A DNA stretch of 44,828 nt, from assembly GCF_001320245.1 (NCBI RefSeq), contig NZ_BCBA01000008.1, forward strand, positions 1-44,828, in the 5' to 3' direction. The stretch's first letter is position 1, and each line of letters begins with the position of its first letter. This stretch comes from Pseudomonas sp. NBRC 111124. GTDB taxonomy: Bacteria > Pseudomonadota > Gammaproteobacteria > Pseudomonadales > Pseudomonadaceae. The position numbers and the translations under genes were made by a program. This document shows, piece by piece, positions 1 through 7,967 of this stretch. The notes beneath the pieces are model-generated. The model ran no database searches and was not told the DNA's origin. It saw only the letters and a program-made list of their open reading frames with translations.

Positions 1-18
1 AAGCGGCCGCAGCTCGAC

Positions 19-969
19 TCAGAGGGCGAACGGCAAGTGCAAAGCCACCTGCTGGCGCTGCGCCAGTCGCACTTCGAACTCGCTCGGGTCGTGAATCATC
101 ACATCCATCCCGGCAAACGATTCCGCCGCAATCAGGCGCGACAGCCAGAAGCGTACGCAACCTACCCGCAGCATTTCCGGCCACAGCTCGGCTTCGGCAG
201 CGGTAAATGGCCGCAGCGTCGCATAGGCTTCCAGCAGCGCCTGGGCGCGCGGCACATCGATCGCACCGTGTTCATCCAGGCACCAGTCGTTCACGGTAAT
301 GGCGATGTCATACAGCATCGGCCCGGAACAGGCGTTGTAGAAGTCGATCACACCGGTCAGGTGGGTGCCTTCGAACATCACGTTGTCGCGGAACAGGTCG
401 GCATGCAGGTTGGCCCGCGGCAAGGCCAGGATCTGCGCCTTGTGCGTGGTGATCTCGTCCAGCGCCGGCTGCAGCAATGCCGCCTGCTCGGCGCTCAGGC
501 GCGGCAGCAGTTCGGCACCCGAAGCCAGCATCCAGTCCAGGCCGCGGTCGGTGCGGCGCTCGATGATGTGCTCGCGGGTGGCCAGGTGAATGTGCGCCAG
601 CAGCTCGCCAACCTGTGCGCAGTGCTGGGCGTTCGGCGCCTTGATGTGCTTGCCTGAGAGCCGCGGCTGCAGCAGTGCCGGCTTGCCGCACAGCTCACGC
701 AGAGCGTTGCCGTCGCGGTCGCGCAGGGCGTAAGGCACCGGCATGTCGGCGCCGTGCAGCACGTCGAGCAGCTCGATGAAGAACGGCATGTCCTCGACCG
801 GGCCGCGCTCGACCAGCGTCAGGACGAACTCCCCCTGTTCGAGGCTGACGAAGAAGTTGCTGTTCTCGGTACCGGCGGCAATGCCCTGGAAGTCGAGCAG
901 ACGGCCCAGCTCGTACGGCGCCAGAAAGGTTTCCAGCTCAGGCCGGGTCACGGGGGTGAAGACTGACAT
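19..969 (-). CDS. thrB: Homoserine kinase (APH-fold, ThrB2 type)
   Basis: Phosphorylates L-homoserine to O-phosphohomoserine in cytoplasmic threonine synthesis. The 316-aa product has the aminoglycoside-phosphotransferase/choline-kinase fold used by pseudomonad homoserine kinases, not the GHMP fold of E. coli ThrB. The catalytic loop HADLFRDN lies at residues 189-196 (H189, D191, N196), and the metal-binding Asp in GVIDFYNA is D209. Length fits the family. The ATG at 969 is the only sensible start, but no Shine-Dalgarno sequence precedes it: that position is occupied by the T-run of a hairpin at 974-992 (see separate entry). It lies downstream of the DUF2782 gene on the same strand, 71 bases away, an order that is common in pseudomonads beside polA. 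Assignment is firm; the unusual leader is an inference from sequence. Confidence 0.95.
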   Translation of the reverse strand: MSVFTPVTRPELETFLAPYELGRLLDFQGIAAGTENSNFFVSLEQGEFVLTLVERGPVEDMPFFIELLDVLHGADMPVPYALRDRDGNALRELCGKPALLQPRLSGKHIKAPNAQHCAQVGELLAHIHLATREHIIERRTDRGLDWMLASGAELLPRLSAEQAALLQPALDEITTHKAQILALPRANLHADLFRDNVMFEGTHLTGVIDFYNACSGPMLYDIAITVNDWCLDEHGAIDVPRAQALLEAYATLRPFTAAEAELWPEMLRVGCVRFWLSRLIAAESFAGMDVMIHDPSEFEVRLAQRQQVALHLPFAL

Positions 970-973
970 GATG

Positions 974-1011
974 AAAAAAAGCCCATACGGGCACTTCCGC
1001 CGGGAAGTGCC
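974..1011 (-). terminator. Terminator/attenuator-like leader before thrB
   Basis: Read on the minus strand, a hairpin with 9-bp arms GGCACTTCC/GGAAGTGCC (1011-1003 with 998-990) is followed by a second short hairpin GCCC-GTAT-GGGC (992-981) and seven T residues (980-974). The two hairpins share bases 990-992, so they cannot form together. The T-run ends five bases before the thrB ATG. It may simply end the DUF2782 transcript, or it may attenuate thrB. No leader peptide was recognised. Confidence 0.6.
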
Positions 1012-1040
1012 GGGTTGATGTGAACGGTGCGCGCGTCAGA

Positions 1041-1328
1041 TTACCACTCGAAGATCTTCCAGGACGGGATCAGCATGTCCGGTTGGTCGGAACGAATGAA
1101 ATTGGCATCAGTGCCATCGGCGCGAACCAGAAAATACGGCTTGCCGTTTTTCGGCGTGATCTTGATTGCATACAGGAAGCCGTTCTGCCGGTATTCCTGA
1201 ATGGTTTTATCGCCTTCCGTGCGAATGGTGACATCGGGATCGGCCGATGGCGCGTCGTCCGCCGCCAGGGTGATGACCGGCATGGTTGCCAGCAGGCCCA
1301 GCAGTAACAAGCGATTGAGTGTACGCAT
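1041..1328 (-). CDS. DUF2782 small exported protein
   Basis: Predicted 95-aa protein with an N-terminal signal peptide (hydrophobic residues 5-20, likely cleavage after TLAA near residue 23). The mature part is short and polar, with a YRQNGFLYAIKITP segment followed by NGKPYFLVRADG, the pattern I associate with DUF2782. This family is found next to polA in many gammaproteobacteria, and its function is unknown. It is transcribed divergently from polA and in the same direction as thrB. The start ATG at 1328 has an AGG a few bases upstream. It could be periplasmic or anchored to the outer face of the inner membrane; nothing in the sequence shows an enzymatic role. Confidence 0.85.
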   Translation of the reverse strand: MRTLNRLLLLGLLATMPVITLAADDAPSADPDVTIRTEGDKTIQEYRQNGFLYAIKITPKNGKPYFLVRADGTDANFIRSDQPDMLIPSWKIFEW

Positions 1329-1402
1329 GATAACCTAGTCCCTTTGTCGTCATTGATCCGGCTATTCTAGCTCCGGACCCGCCGAAAAGGTTGATTCTGC
1401 TC

Positions 1403-4150
1403 ATGAGCCAAGCGCCCCTCGTCCTGGTGGACGGTTCCTCCTACCTCTACCGCGCCTTTCACGCGCTACCGCCGCTGACCACGTCCAAGGGCATGCCGAC
1501 GGGCGCGGTCAAGGGTGTGCTGAACATGCTCAAGAGCCTGCGCAAGCAATACCCAGGCAGCTTGTTCGCGGTGGTGTTCGACGCCAAGGGCGGAACCTTC
1601 CGCGACGCCATGTTCGCCGAGTACAAGGCCAACCGCCCGAGCATGCCTGACGACCTGCGCGTGCAGGTCGAGCCGCTGCACGCCAGCGTCAAGGCGCTGG
1701 GGTACCCGTTGCTGTGCGTCGAAGGCGTTGAGGCTGATGACGTGATCGGCACGCTGGCGCGCAGCAGCGCCACCCAGGGCCGCCCGGTGATCATCTCGAC
1801 CGGCGACAAGGACATGGCGCAGCTGGTGGACGGCCACGTGACCTTGGTCAATACCATGACCGGCAGTGTGCTAGACGTCGCTGGCGTGCACGAAAAGTTC
1901 GGCGTTGGCCCGGAACACATCATCGATTTCCTCGCCTTGATGGGTGACAAGGTCGACAACATCCCTGGCGTGCCGGGCGTGGGCGAGAAGACGGCGGTCG
2001 GCCTGTTGACCGGCATCGGCGGCGGCCTCAGCGACCTGTACGCCAACCTCGACAAGGTCCCGACCCTGGCCATCCGCGGCGCCAAGACCTTGCCCGCGAA
2101 GCTGGAGGAGCATCGCGACGCGGCGTTCCTGTCCTATGAGCTGGCCACCATCAAGTGCGATGTGCCGCTGGATGTCGAAGTTGAGGCGCTGGTCTGCGGC
2201 GAGCCTGACCGCGAGGCGCTGCTGGCGCTATACACCGAGATGGAGTTCAAGAGCTGGATAGCCGATGTGCAGCGCGATGCGGTCAAGACCGGCGATACCG
2301 TCGCTGCGATTGAAGCGCCGACCGCCAAGGTCGAGCCAAAATACGAAACCATCCTCGACCAGGCCCGTTTCGACGTCTGGCTGGACAAGCTGCGCCAGGC
2401 GCCGCTGTTCGCTTTCGACACCGAGACCACCAGCCTGGACGCCCAGCAGGCGCAGCTGGTTGGCCTGTCGTTCGCCGTCGAGCCACATGAAGCCGCCTAC
2501 GTGCCCTTGGCCCACGACTACGAAGGCGCCCCGGTCCAGCTTGACCGCGCGGCTGTGCTGCTGGCGCTGAAACCGCTCCTGGAAGACCCGGCCAAGGCCA
2601 AGATCGGGCAGAACGCCAAGTACGACATCAACATCCTCGCCAACAATTCGCCAGCCATCGAGATGCGTGGCGTCGCTTACGACACCATGCTCGAGTCGTA
2701 CGTGTTCAATTCAACTGCCACCCGTCACGACATGGACAGCTTGGCGTTGAAGTACCTCGACCACGCCACCATCGCGTTCGAGGACATCGCTGGCAAGGGC
2801 GCCAAGCAGCTGACTTTCAACCAGATCAACCTGGACAAAGCCGGCCCTTACGCCGCCGAGGATGCCGACATCACGCTGCGCCTGCACCAAGCGCTGCAGG
2901 CGCGCCTGGCGCAGACGCCGAGCGTGCAGCCGGTGTTGATGGATATCGAGATGCCGCTGGTGCCGGTGCTGGCCAAGATCGAGCGCCAGGGCGCGCTGGT
3001 CGATGCTGCGTTGCTGCACGTGCAAAGCGGCGAGCTGGGCGTGAAGATGGCCGAGCTGGAGCAGCGCGCCTACGCGCTGGCGGGTGAGGAATTCAACCTT
3101 GGCTCGCCCAAGCAGCTGGGCGCAATCCTGTATGACAAGCTGGGCATGCCGGTACTGAGCAAGACCGCCAAGGGCCAGCCCTCCACCGCCGAAGCGGTGC
3201 TCGACGAGCTGGCCGAGCAAGGCTACCCGCTGCCCGAGGTGCTGATGCAGTACCGCAGCCTCAGCAAGCTCAAAAGCACTTACACCGACAAGCTGCCGGG
3301 GCAGATCAACCCACGCACCGGGCGTATCCACACCTCCTACCAGCAGGCCGTGGCCGCCACCGGGCGCCTGTCGTCCAGCGACCCGAACCTGCAGAACATC
3401 CCGATCCGCACCGCCGAGGGCCGGCGCATTCGCCAGGCCTTCGTGGCCAGCCCCGGCTACAAGCTGCTGGCGGCGGACTATTCGCAGATCGAACTGCGCA
3501 TCATGGCCCACCTGGCCAAGGACGAAGGCCTGCTGCACGCCTTCCGCAACGATCTGGATGTGCACCGTGCCACTGCTGCTGAAGTCTTCAACGTGGCGCT
3601 GGAAGACGTCACCACCGATCAACGCCGTAGCGCCAAGGCCATCAACTTCGGCCTGATCTACGGCATGAGTGCGTTCGGCCTGGCCAAGCAGATTGGCGTC
3701 GACCGCAAACAGTCGCAGGATTACATCGACCGCTACTTCGCCCGCTACCCGGGCGTGCTGGCCTACATGGAGCGCACTCGCGCTCAGGCCGCCGAGCAAG
3801 GCTTCGTCGAAACCCTGTTTGGCCGGCGCCTGTACCTGCCCGACATCAACGCCAAGAACCCGGCCCTGCGCAAGGGTGCCGAGCGCACGGCGATCAACGC
3901 GCCGATGCAGGGCACTGCCGCCGACATCATCAAGCGCGCCATGGTCAACGTCGACAACTGGCTGAGCGCGAGCGGCCTTGACGCACGGGTGATCCTGCAA
4001 GTGCACGACGAACTGGTGCTGGAAGTACGTGAGGACCTGGTCGACCAGGTGAAAGATGAAATTCGCACGCACATGAGCAACGCTGCGCAACTGGATGTTC
4101 CGCTGGTCGTCGAAGCAGGTGTTGGTTCGAATTGGGACGAAGCTCACTGA
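1403..4150 (+). CDS. polA: DNA polymerase I
   Basis: Repair and Okazaki-fragment-processing polymerase, 915 aa from the ATG at 1403. An in-frame TTG at 1391 would add four residues, but the family begins with the [15 protein letters not shown] segment. Three domains follow in order. The 5'-3' exonuclease covers about residues 1-290. The 3'-5' proofreading exonuclease covers about 310-500, with [15 protein letters not shown] and YAAEDADI carrying the DEDD acidic residues, so it looks active. The family A polymerase follows, with motif A (DYSQIELR), motif B ([14 protein letters not shown]) and motif C (VHDEL). The stop is at 4148-4150. A strong 10-bp hairpin (4171-4199, arms AGGATC/GATCCT and GCG/CGC) lies just downstream without a T-run. 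The next feature is the ErsA-like small RNA. Confidence 0.97.
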   Translation: MSQAPLVLVDGSSYLYRAFHALPPLTTSKGMPTGAVKGVLNMLKSLRKQYPGSLFAVVFDAKGGTFRDAMFAEYKANRPSMPDDLRVQVEPLHASVKALGYPLLCVEGVEADDVIGTLARSSATQGRPVIISTGDKDMAQLVDGHVTLVNTMTGSVLDVAGVHEKFGVGPEHIIDFLALMGDKVDNIPGVPGVGEKTAVGLLTGIGGGLSDLYANLDKVPTLAIRGAKTLPAKLEEHRDAAFLSYELATIKCDVPLDVEVEALVCGEPDREALLALYTEMEFKSWIADVQRDAVKTGDTVAAIEAPTAKVEPKYETILDQARFDVWLDKLRQAPLFAFDTETTSLDAQQAQLVGLSFAVEPHEAAYVPLAHDYEGAPVQLDRAAVLLALKPLLEDPAKAKIGQNAKYDINILANNSPAIEMRGVAYDTMLESYVFNSTATRHDMDSLALKYLDHATIAFEDIAGKGAKQLTFNQINLDKAGPYAAEDADITLRLHQALQARLAQTPSVQPVLMDIEMPLVPVLAKIERQGALVDAALLHVQSGELGVKMAELEQRAYALAGEEFNLGSPKQLGAILYDKLGMPVLSKTAKGQPSTAEAVLDELAEQGYPLPEVLMQYRSLSKLKSTYTDKLPGQINPRTGRIHTSYQQAVAATGRLSSSDPNLQNIPIRTAEGRRIRQAFVASPGYKLLAADYSQIELRIMAHLAKDEGLLHAFRNDLDVHRATAAEVFNVALEDVTTDQRRSAKAINFGLIYGMSAFGLAKQIGVDRKQSQDYIDRYFARYPGVLAYMERTRAQAAEQGFVETLFGRRLYLPDINAKNPALRKGAERTAINAPMQGTAADIIKRAMVNVDNWLSASGLDARVILQVHDELVLEVREDLVDQVKDEIRTHMSNAAQLDVPLVVEAGVGSNWDEAH

Positions 4151-4265
4151 TTGAGCCGGGAAAGGTGTGTAGGATCTGCGGCGTGGTGACGCGGATCCTG
4201 GCATGGCTCGGTGCCATTAGTTCAAGGGTTTCATGAAACTATCGCAAATAGTTTTGAGGGCTCCG

Positions 4266-4293
4266 GAACTAAACCAGTGAAGCGGAACTCAGA
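4266..4293 (+). promoter_or_regulatory. AlgU (sigma22/sigmaE)-type promoter of the ErsA-like RNA
   Basis: GAACTA (4266-4271) and TCAGA (4289-4293) are separated by 17 bases. This is close to the extracytoplasmic sigma22 consensus GAACTT-N16/17-TCTGA (one mismatch in each box). Predicted start of transcription is about 4299-4301, which gives an RNA of about 130 nt ending at the terminator at 4429. Confidence 0.65.
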
Positions 4294-4299
4294 GTAACT

Positions 4300-4430
4300 G
4301 AATGGCTGGTGAAGCCTTTCGATGCTCCTATGTTGTGTTAAGTGTTGGCAGATACCTGGACCCCGCCCTAGCGGTCCAGACTTGGACCCCGAACTTCCCC
4401 CTCCCCATACGAAGTCCGGGGTTTTTTTTG
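4300..4430 (+). ncRNA. ersA: Probable ErsA small regulatory RNA
   Basis: The polA-engB gap holds no open frame but has a sigma22-type promoter (4266-4293) and a strong intrinsic terminator (4387-4429) that define a transcript of about 130 nt. In P. aeruginosa the envelope-stress sRNA ErsA (132 nt, AlgU-dependent, known to act on algC, oprD and amrZ mRNAs) sits in exactly this gap. In E. coli the same gap holds Spot 42. Position, length, promoter class and terminator all agree. The internal C-rich stretches (CCCCGCCC near 4360-4367 and CCCCCTCCCC near 4397-4406) are candidate pairing segments. Identity is inferred from synteny and architecture, as I could not align it. Confidence 0.75.
4387..4429 (+). 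terminator. Intrinsic terminator of the ErsA-like RNA
   Basis: Stem CCCCG-A-ACTTC (4387-4397) pairs with GAAGT-C-CGGGG (4411-4421) with a single A/C mismatch, followed by eight T residues (4422-4429). Confidence 0.85.
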
Positions 4431-4437
4431 CCCGCAA

Positions 4438-4461
4438 TTCGAGTCTCGGTTCGAGTCTCGG
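4438..4461. repeat. Tandem 12-bp direct repeat
   Basis: TTCGAGTCTCGG occurs twice head to tail (4438-4449 and 4450-4461), between the sRNA terminator and the end of engB. A hairpin GGTCCCTG/CAGGGACC (4460-4467 with 4479-4486) follows, close behind the engB stop on the minus strand. Role unknown. Confidence 0.7.
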
Positions 4462-4495
4462 TCCCTGCAGGCAGCCCACAGGGACCGGATACCGG

Positions 4496-5128
4496 TCACG
4501 CTACCGGCTTGTCTTCCAGCGCCATCCAGTCCGCCAGCACCCGATAGGCCTCTTCCAGGCCCTGGCGCTTGGGCGCCGAGAACAGCTGGATGGTTGCCGC
4601 GTCACCCCACCCCTTGCGAATCTCTGACTGCACCTTGAGCAAGGTGTTCTTGCCCGCACCGTGGGTCAGCTTGTCGGCCTTGGTCAGCAGGATATGCATC
4701 GGCATGCGGCTGGCCTTGGCCCAGTCGAGCATCATCTTGTCGAAATCGGTCATTGGGTGACGCACATCCATCATCAAGATGATGCCTTTCAGGCAGTCAC
4801 GGCTGCCCAGATAGGCCTCCAGGTGCTTCTGCCAGTGCTGCTTCAGCGGAATCGGGACTTTTGCATATCCGTAGCCCGGCAGGTCGACCAAACGCCGTTC
4901 ATCGTCCAGACTGAAGAAATTCAACAGCTGCGTGCGCCCCGGGGTTTTCGAGGTGCGCGCCAGGCTGGCATGAGTCAGGGTATTGAGGGCGCTGGATTTG
5001 CCGGCGTTGGAACGGCCGGCAAAAGCCACCTCGTAACCCTGGTCGTCCGGGCATTGTTCGACCTTGGCAGCGCTGAGGGCGAATTTGGCTCTCTGGCAGA
5101 GGCCGAGGATGGGGTTATTGACTTGCAT
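4496..5128 (-). CDS. engB: Ribosome-biogenesis GTPase EngB/YsxC (YihA)
   Basis: TRAFAC-class GTPase needed for late assembly of the 50S ribosomal subunit and linked to cell division. The open frame continues upstream, but the family start is the ATG at 5128, giving 210 aa, which is the usual length. All G motifs are visible: G1 GRSNAGKSS (38-46), G2 TPGRT (62-66), G3 DLPGYGYA (82-89), G4 TKAD and G5 SAPK. It converges on the ErsA-like RNA and polA, as in other pseudomonads, and is divergent from the cytochrome genes. No odd residues are seen. Confidence 0.95.
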   Translation of the reverse strand: MQVNNPILGLCQRAKFALSAAKVEQCPDDQGYEVAFAGRSNAGKSSALNTLTHASLARTSKTPGRTQLLNFFSLDDERRLVDLPGYGYAKVPIPLKQHWQKHLEAYLGSRDCLKGIILMMDVRHPMTDFDKMMLDWAKASRMPMHILLTKADKLTHGAGKNTLLKVQSEIRKGWGDAATIQLFSAPKRQGLEEAYRVLADWMALEDKPVA

Positions 5129-5202
5129 GGGATTTCCGATGTGGGTGTTGCCAAAGCCGAGGCCGGCAAGCAGTGTCGTTTCCGTTTGGTTGGCGGAAGT
5201 AT

Positions 5203-5252
5203 ATAATGCCCCAGTTTTTGTGTGCCCATTCTCCCAGCGAAGGGGAACGGGC
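5203..5252 (+). promoter_or_regulatory. Minus-10 element and leader hairpin for the cytochrome genes
   Basis: A perfect TATAAT lies at 5203-5208 but the -35 region is poor. The predicted leader then contains a hairpin (GCCC 5224-5227 with GGGC 5249-5252, CTCCC 5231-5235 with GGGGA 5242-5246), about 70 bases before the first cytochrome ATG. The promoter call rests mainly on the -10 box. Confidence 0.45.
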
Positions 5253-5321
5253 ATGGGGTGTCGAACAATAGCTCGCGCATCAGAACGCAGCGCGTCCCCC
5301 AACCCTGTCAGGTCGTTTCGC

Positions 5322-5624
5322 ATGGCGAAATGGCTGCTAGCTGTCGGTATGTTCCTGCCGTTTTTCAGCGCACAGGCTACACAGGATCCCGAGGCGTTGT
5401 ACAACCGCACGTGTGCGGCCTGTCACGCCGGGCAGTTGCCACAGGCACCCAAGAAGGGTGACCCGGCAGCTTGGGAGCCAAGGCTGGCGCAAGGCATGGA
5501 GCAGCTGGTGGTGCATGTTACCCAGGGTTTCAAGGCTATGCCGCCGCGTGGATTGTGCATGGACTGCAGTGCCGAGGACTACCGTTTGGTCATCCTTTGG
5601 ATGAGCGGCAGTCCCGATACATAA
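5322..5624 (+). CDS. Small monohaem cytochrome c (c5-like)
   Basis: Periplasmic electron carrier of 100 aa from the ATG at 5322; the frame is open further upstream, but that would bury the signal peptide. Residues 1-19 form a signal sequence (hydrophobic core [11 protein letters not shown]). One haem site, CAACH, spans residues 31-35. A C-terminal [11 protein letters not shown] segment resembles cytochrome c5, in which an extra CxxC forms a disulfide and a nearby Met acts as sixth haem ligand. It lies 31 bases before the dihaem cytochrome c4 gene, on the same strand, so the two probably form an operon serving a terminal oxidase. The partner oxidase is not in the window. Confidence 0.88.
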   Translation: MAKWLLAVGMFLPFFSAQATQDPEALYNRTCAACHAGQLPQAPKKGDPAAWEPRLAQGMEQLVVHVTQGFKAMPPRGLCMDCSAEDYRLVILWMSGSPDT

Positions 5625-5655
5625 CATTTCACCCTTAGCCGTGTTGGATTAGCTG

Positions 5656-6273
5656 ATGAACAAACTAGTCGTGAGTCTGCTGTTGACCCTGGGTGTCGCA
5701 GGTGCGGCCACTGCTGCAGAACCCATCAAAGGCGATGCCGCCGCCGGCCAGGCCAAGACGGCCGTCTGTGGTGCCTGCCACAACCCGGACGGCAATAGCC
5801 TGGCGCCGAACTTCCCGAAACTGGCCGGCCAGGGCCAGCGCTACCTTGAAAAGCAGCTGCACGAAATCAAGGACGGCAAACGTGTCGTTCTGGAAATGAC
5901 CGGCATGCTGGCAGCGTTCAATGACCAGGATCTGGCCGACATCGCTGCTTACTTCTCCAGCCAGAAAGGCAGCGTGGGTGCTGCTGATCCGAAGCTGGTC
6001 GAGCGAGGCCGTGCCTTGTTCAATGGCGGCGACATTGCCAAAGGCTTGCCCGCGTGTACCGGTTGTCACTCCCCCAATGGCGCCGGTATTGCGCTTGCTG
6101 GCTTCCCGCATCTGGGCGGCCAGCATTCACAATATGTGACAAAGCAGCTCACAGACTTCCGCGAGGGCGAACGCACCAACGATGGCGACGCAATGACCAT
6201 GCGTACCATCGCCGGCAAGCTGAGCAATCACGATATCCAAGCGCTGGCCAGCTACATCCAGGGCCTGCATTAA
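5656..6273 (+). CDS. Dihaem cytochrome c4
   Basis: A 205-aa exported protein with two similar class I haem domains. The signal peptide covers residues 1-21 (LLLTLGVAGAATAA). The first haem site CGACH is at 38-42 and the second CTGCH at 134-138. Methionines near residue 81-84 and in the late DAMTMRT segment are likely axial ligands. Cytochrome c4 passes electrons from the bc1 complex to cytochrome oxidases, including cbb3 types, and is membrane-associated or periplasmic. It follows the c5-like gene and ends with a strong terminator at 6304-6330. In pseudomonads this pair sits between engB and dsbA, as here. The call is firm. Confidence 0.95.
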   Translation: MNKLVVSLLLTLGVAGAATAAEPIKGDAAAGQAKTAVCGACHNPDGNSLAPNFPKLAGQGQRYLEKQLHEIKDGKRVVLEMTGMLAAFNDQDLADIAAYFSSQKGSVGAADPKLVERGRALFNGGDIAKGLPACTGCHSPNGAGIALAGFPHLGGQHSQYVTKQLTDFREGERTNDGDAMTMRTIAGKLSNHDIQALASYIQGLH

Positions 6274-6303
6274 CATTCGGTTAATGCGGCAACGCTAAAG
6301 ATG

Positions 6304-6330
6304 AAAGGGCGGCGCGGGCCGCCCTTTTTT
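6304..6330 (+). terminator. Intrinsic terminator after cytochrome c4
   Basis: AAAGGGCGGC (6304-6313) pairs with GCCGCCCTTT (6318-6327) around a GCGG loop, and the T-run continues to 6330. Confidence 0.9.
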
Positions 6331-6427
6331 CTGTCCGCAGCCGTTACACTACAGAACTCGGGCCCTTCGCCACCGGTCTCAGCACCAGGTCGCGTCGAGG
6401 CGACCAATGAATGCTCAGGAGTAAAGC

Positions 6428-7063
6428 ATGCGTAAACTGATTCTCAGCGCCGCGCTGGTCGCTGCCAGCGCTTTCGGTATGACTGCCGTCCAGGCCGCCG
6501 AGCCTGCCACTGCCGGCAAGGAATACATCGAGCTGAGCAACCCTGTTCAAGTATCCGAGCCAGGCAAGATCGAAGTGGTCGAGCTGTTCTGGTACGGCTG
6601 CCCACACTGCTACCACTTCGAGCCGACCATCAACCCATGGGTCGACAAGCTGCCCAAGGACGTTCACTTCAAGCGCGTACCGGCCATGTTCGGCGGCCCA
6701 TGGGACGCCCATGGCCAGATGTTCCTGACCCTCGAAGCCATGGGCGTCGAGCAAAAGGTTCACGCTGCAGTCTTCGACGCCATCCAGAACCAGCACAAGC
6801 GCCTGACCGACCCGAAAGACATGGCTGACTTCCTCGCCACCCAGGGCGTCGACAAGGACAAATTCCTCGCCACCTTCAACTCGTTCGCCATCAAGGGCCA
6901 GGTCAACCAGGCCAAGGAACTGGCGAAGAAGTACGAAATCACCGGCGTACCGAGCATGGTGGTCAACGGCAAGTACCGCTTCGACCTGGGCACCGCTGGC
7001 GGCCCGGACGGCGTGCTGAACGTTGCCGACCAACTGATCGCCAAGGAGCGCGCCGCTAAGTAA
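6428..7063 (+). CDS. dsbA: Thiol:disulfide interchange protein DsbA
   Basis: Periplasmic oxidase that introduces disulfide bonds into exported proteins and is reoxidised by DsbB. The 211-aa precursor has a signal peptide (1-23, ending VQAA). Its thioredoxin-fold active site is CPHC (C58-P59-H60-C61), the standard DsbA signature, with the cis-proline loop GVPS at 173-176. The ATG at 6428 has an AGGAG at 6417-6421. The next gene starts 11 bases after the stop, so the two are probably co-transcribed. Likely clients encoded nearby are the cysteine-bearing CSS domain of the phosphodiesterase at 10905 and the Ivy-type inhibitor at 17365; this link is my inference. Confidence 0.96.
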   Translation: MRKLILSAALVAASAFGMTAVQAAEPATAGKEYIELSNPVQVSEPGKIEVVELFWYGCPHCYHFEPTINPWVDKLPKDVHFKRVPAMFGGPWDAHGQMFLTLEAMGVEQKVHAAVFDAIQNQHKRLTDPKDMADFLATQGVDKDKFLATFNSFAIKGQVNQAKELAKKYEITGVPSMVVNGKYRFDLGTAGGPDGVLNVADQLIAKERAAK

Positions 7064-7074
7064 GCGGCGTATCC

Positions 7075-7929
7075 ATGCGCCGCTTCCGAACCGCGCGTGA
7101 CATTGGCCTGCATCAGCCGCAGGTCAACGAGCATCACCTGCAGGCCCCTGGCCTGCCCGAAGATGGTCGTCTGCGGCTGCTCAGCTTCAACATCCAGGTC
7201 GGCATCAGTACCGAGCGTTACCGGCATTACCTGACCCGTAGCTGGCAGCACCTGCTGCCGCACACCGGGCGGGCCGGCAACCTGCAGAAAATCGGCCAGC
7301 TGCTCAATGATTTCGACCTGGTGGCCCTGCAGGAGGCCGATGGCGGCAGCCTGCGCTCCGGCTACGTCAACCAGGTGGAGCACCTGGCACAGCTGGGCTC
7401 TTTCCCTTACTGGTACCAGCAGCTCAATCGCAACCTAGGGCGCTTTGCCCAGCACAGCAATGGCGTGCTCAGCCGCCTCAAGCCACAGCTTCTCGAAGAC
7501 CATCCCCTGCCCGGCCCGGCCGGCCGTGGTGCGATCCTGGTACGCTTCGGCGAGGGTGAGGATGCGCTGATCGTGGTGATGATGCACCTGGCGCTGGGTG
7601 CCAAGACGCGCGCCCTTCAACTGGCCTACATCCGTGAGCTGATTGGCGGTTACCGCCATCAGGTGCTCATGGGAGACATGAACACCCACGCCACCGACCT
7701 GCTCGAGCACTCGCCCCTGCGCGATCTGGGTCTGATCGCCCCCCAGGTCGAAGCTACCTTCCCCAGCTGGCGCCCGCAGCGCTGCCTGGATCACATCCTG
7801 CTCAGCTCGAGCCTGACCTTGGAGCGGGTCGAGGTGCTGGCACAGCCAATTTCCGACCACCTTCCCGTTGCGGTAGAGATCCGATTGCCTGATGCACTGA
7901 CTGTGGATACGCTGCCGGTCTTGAGCTAG
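7075..7929 (+). CDS. Endonuclease/exonuclease/phosphatase (EEP) family hydrolase
   Basis: A 284-aa protein of the DNase I-like Mg2+-dependent hydrolase fold. The expected motif series is present: LSFNIQVG near residue 36, LQEAD with the catalytic Glu near residue 84, MHLALGA near residue 170, GDMNTH near residue 201, LDHIL near residue 237 and the terminal SDHLPV. No signal peptide or membrane segment is seen, so it should be cytoplasmic. The substrate cannot be told from sequence; family members cut DNA or RNA or dephosphorylate lipids and nucleotides. It starts 11 bases after dsbA, with a weak ribosome site, and is conserved behind dsbA in pseudomonads. Confidence 0.85.
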   Translation: MRRFRTARDIGLHQPQVNEHHLQAPGLPEDGRLRLLSFNIQVGISTERYRHYLTRSWQHLLPHTGRAGNLQKIGQLLNDFDLVALQEADGGSLRSGYVNQVEHLAQLGSFPYWYQQLNRNLGRFAQHSNGVLSRLKPQLLEDHPLPGPAGRGAILVRFGEGEDALIVVMMHLALGAKTRALQLAYIRELIGGYRHQVLMGDMNTHATDLLEHSPLRDLGLIAPQVEATFPSWRPQRCLDHILLSSSLTLERVEVLAQPISDHLPVAVEIRLPDALTVDTLPVLS

Positions 7930-7967
7930 ATCAGCTAAAGCGCGGCAAGCCCTCAAGTGTTCGCGGG

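Noticed and set aside
2711..4204. 497-codon open frame antisense to polA
   Set aside because: It lies wholly opposite the conserved polymerase domain, has no family motif or ribosome site, and is the usual by-product of GC-rich codon use.
4438..4465. tRNA remnant or attachment site
   Set aside because: GGTTCGAGTC resembles a T-loop, but the flanking bases cannot form the T-stem and no other tRNA arm is present.
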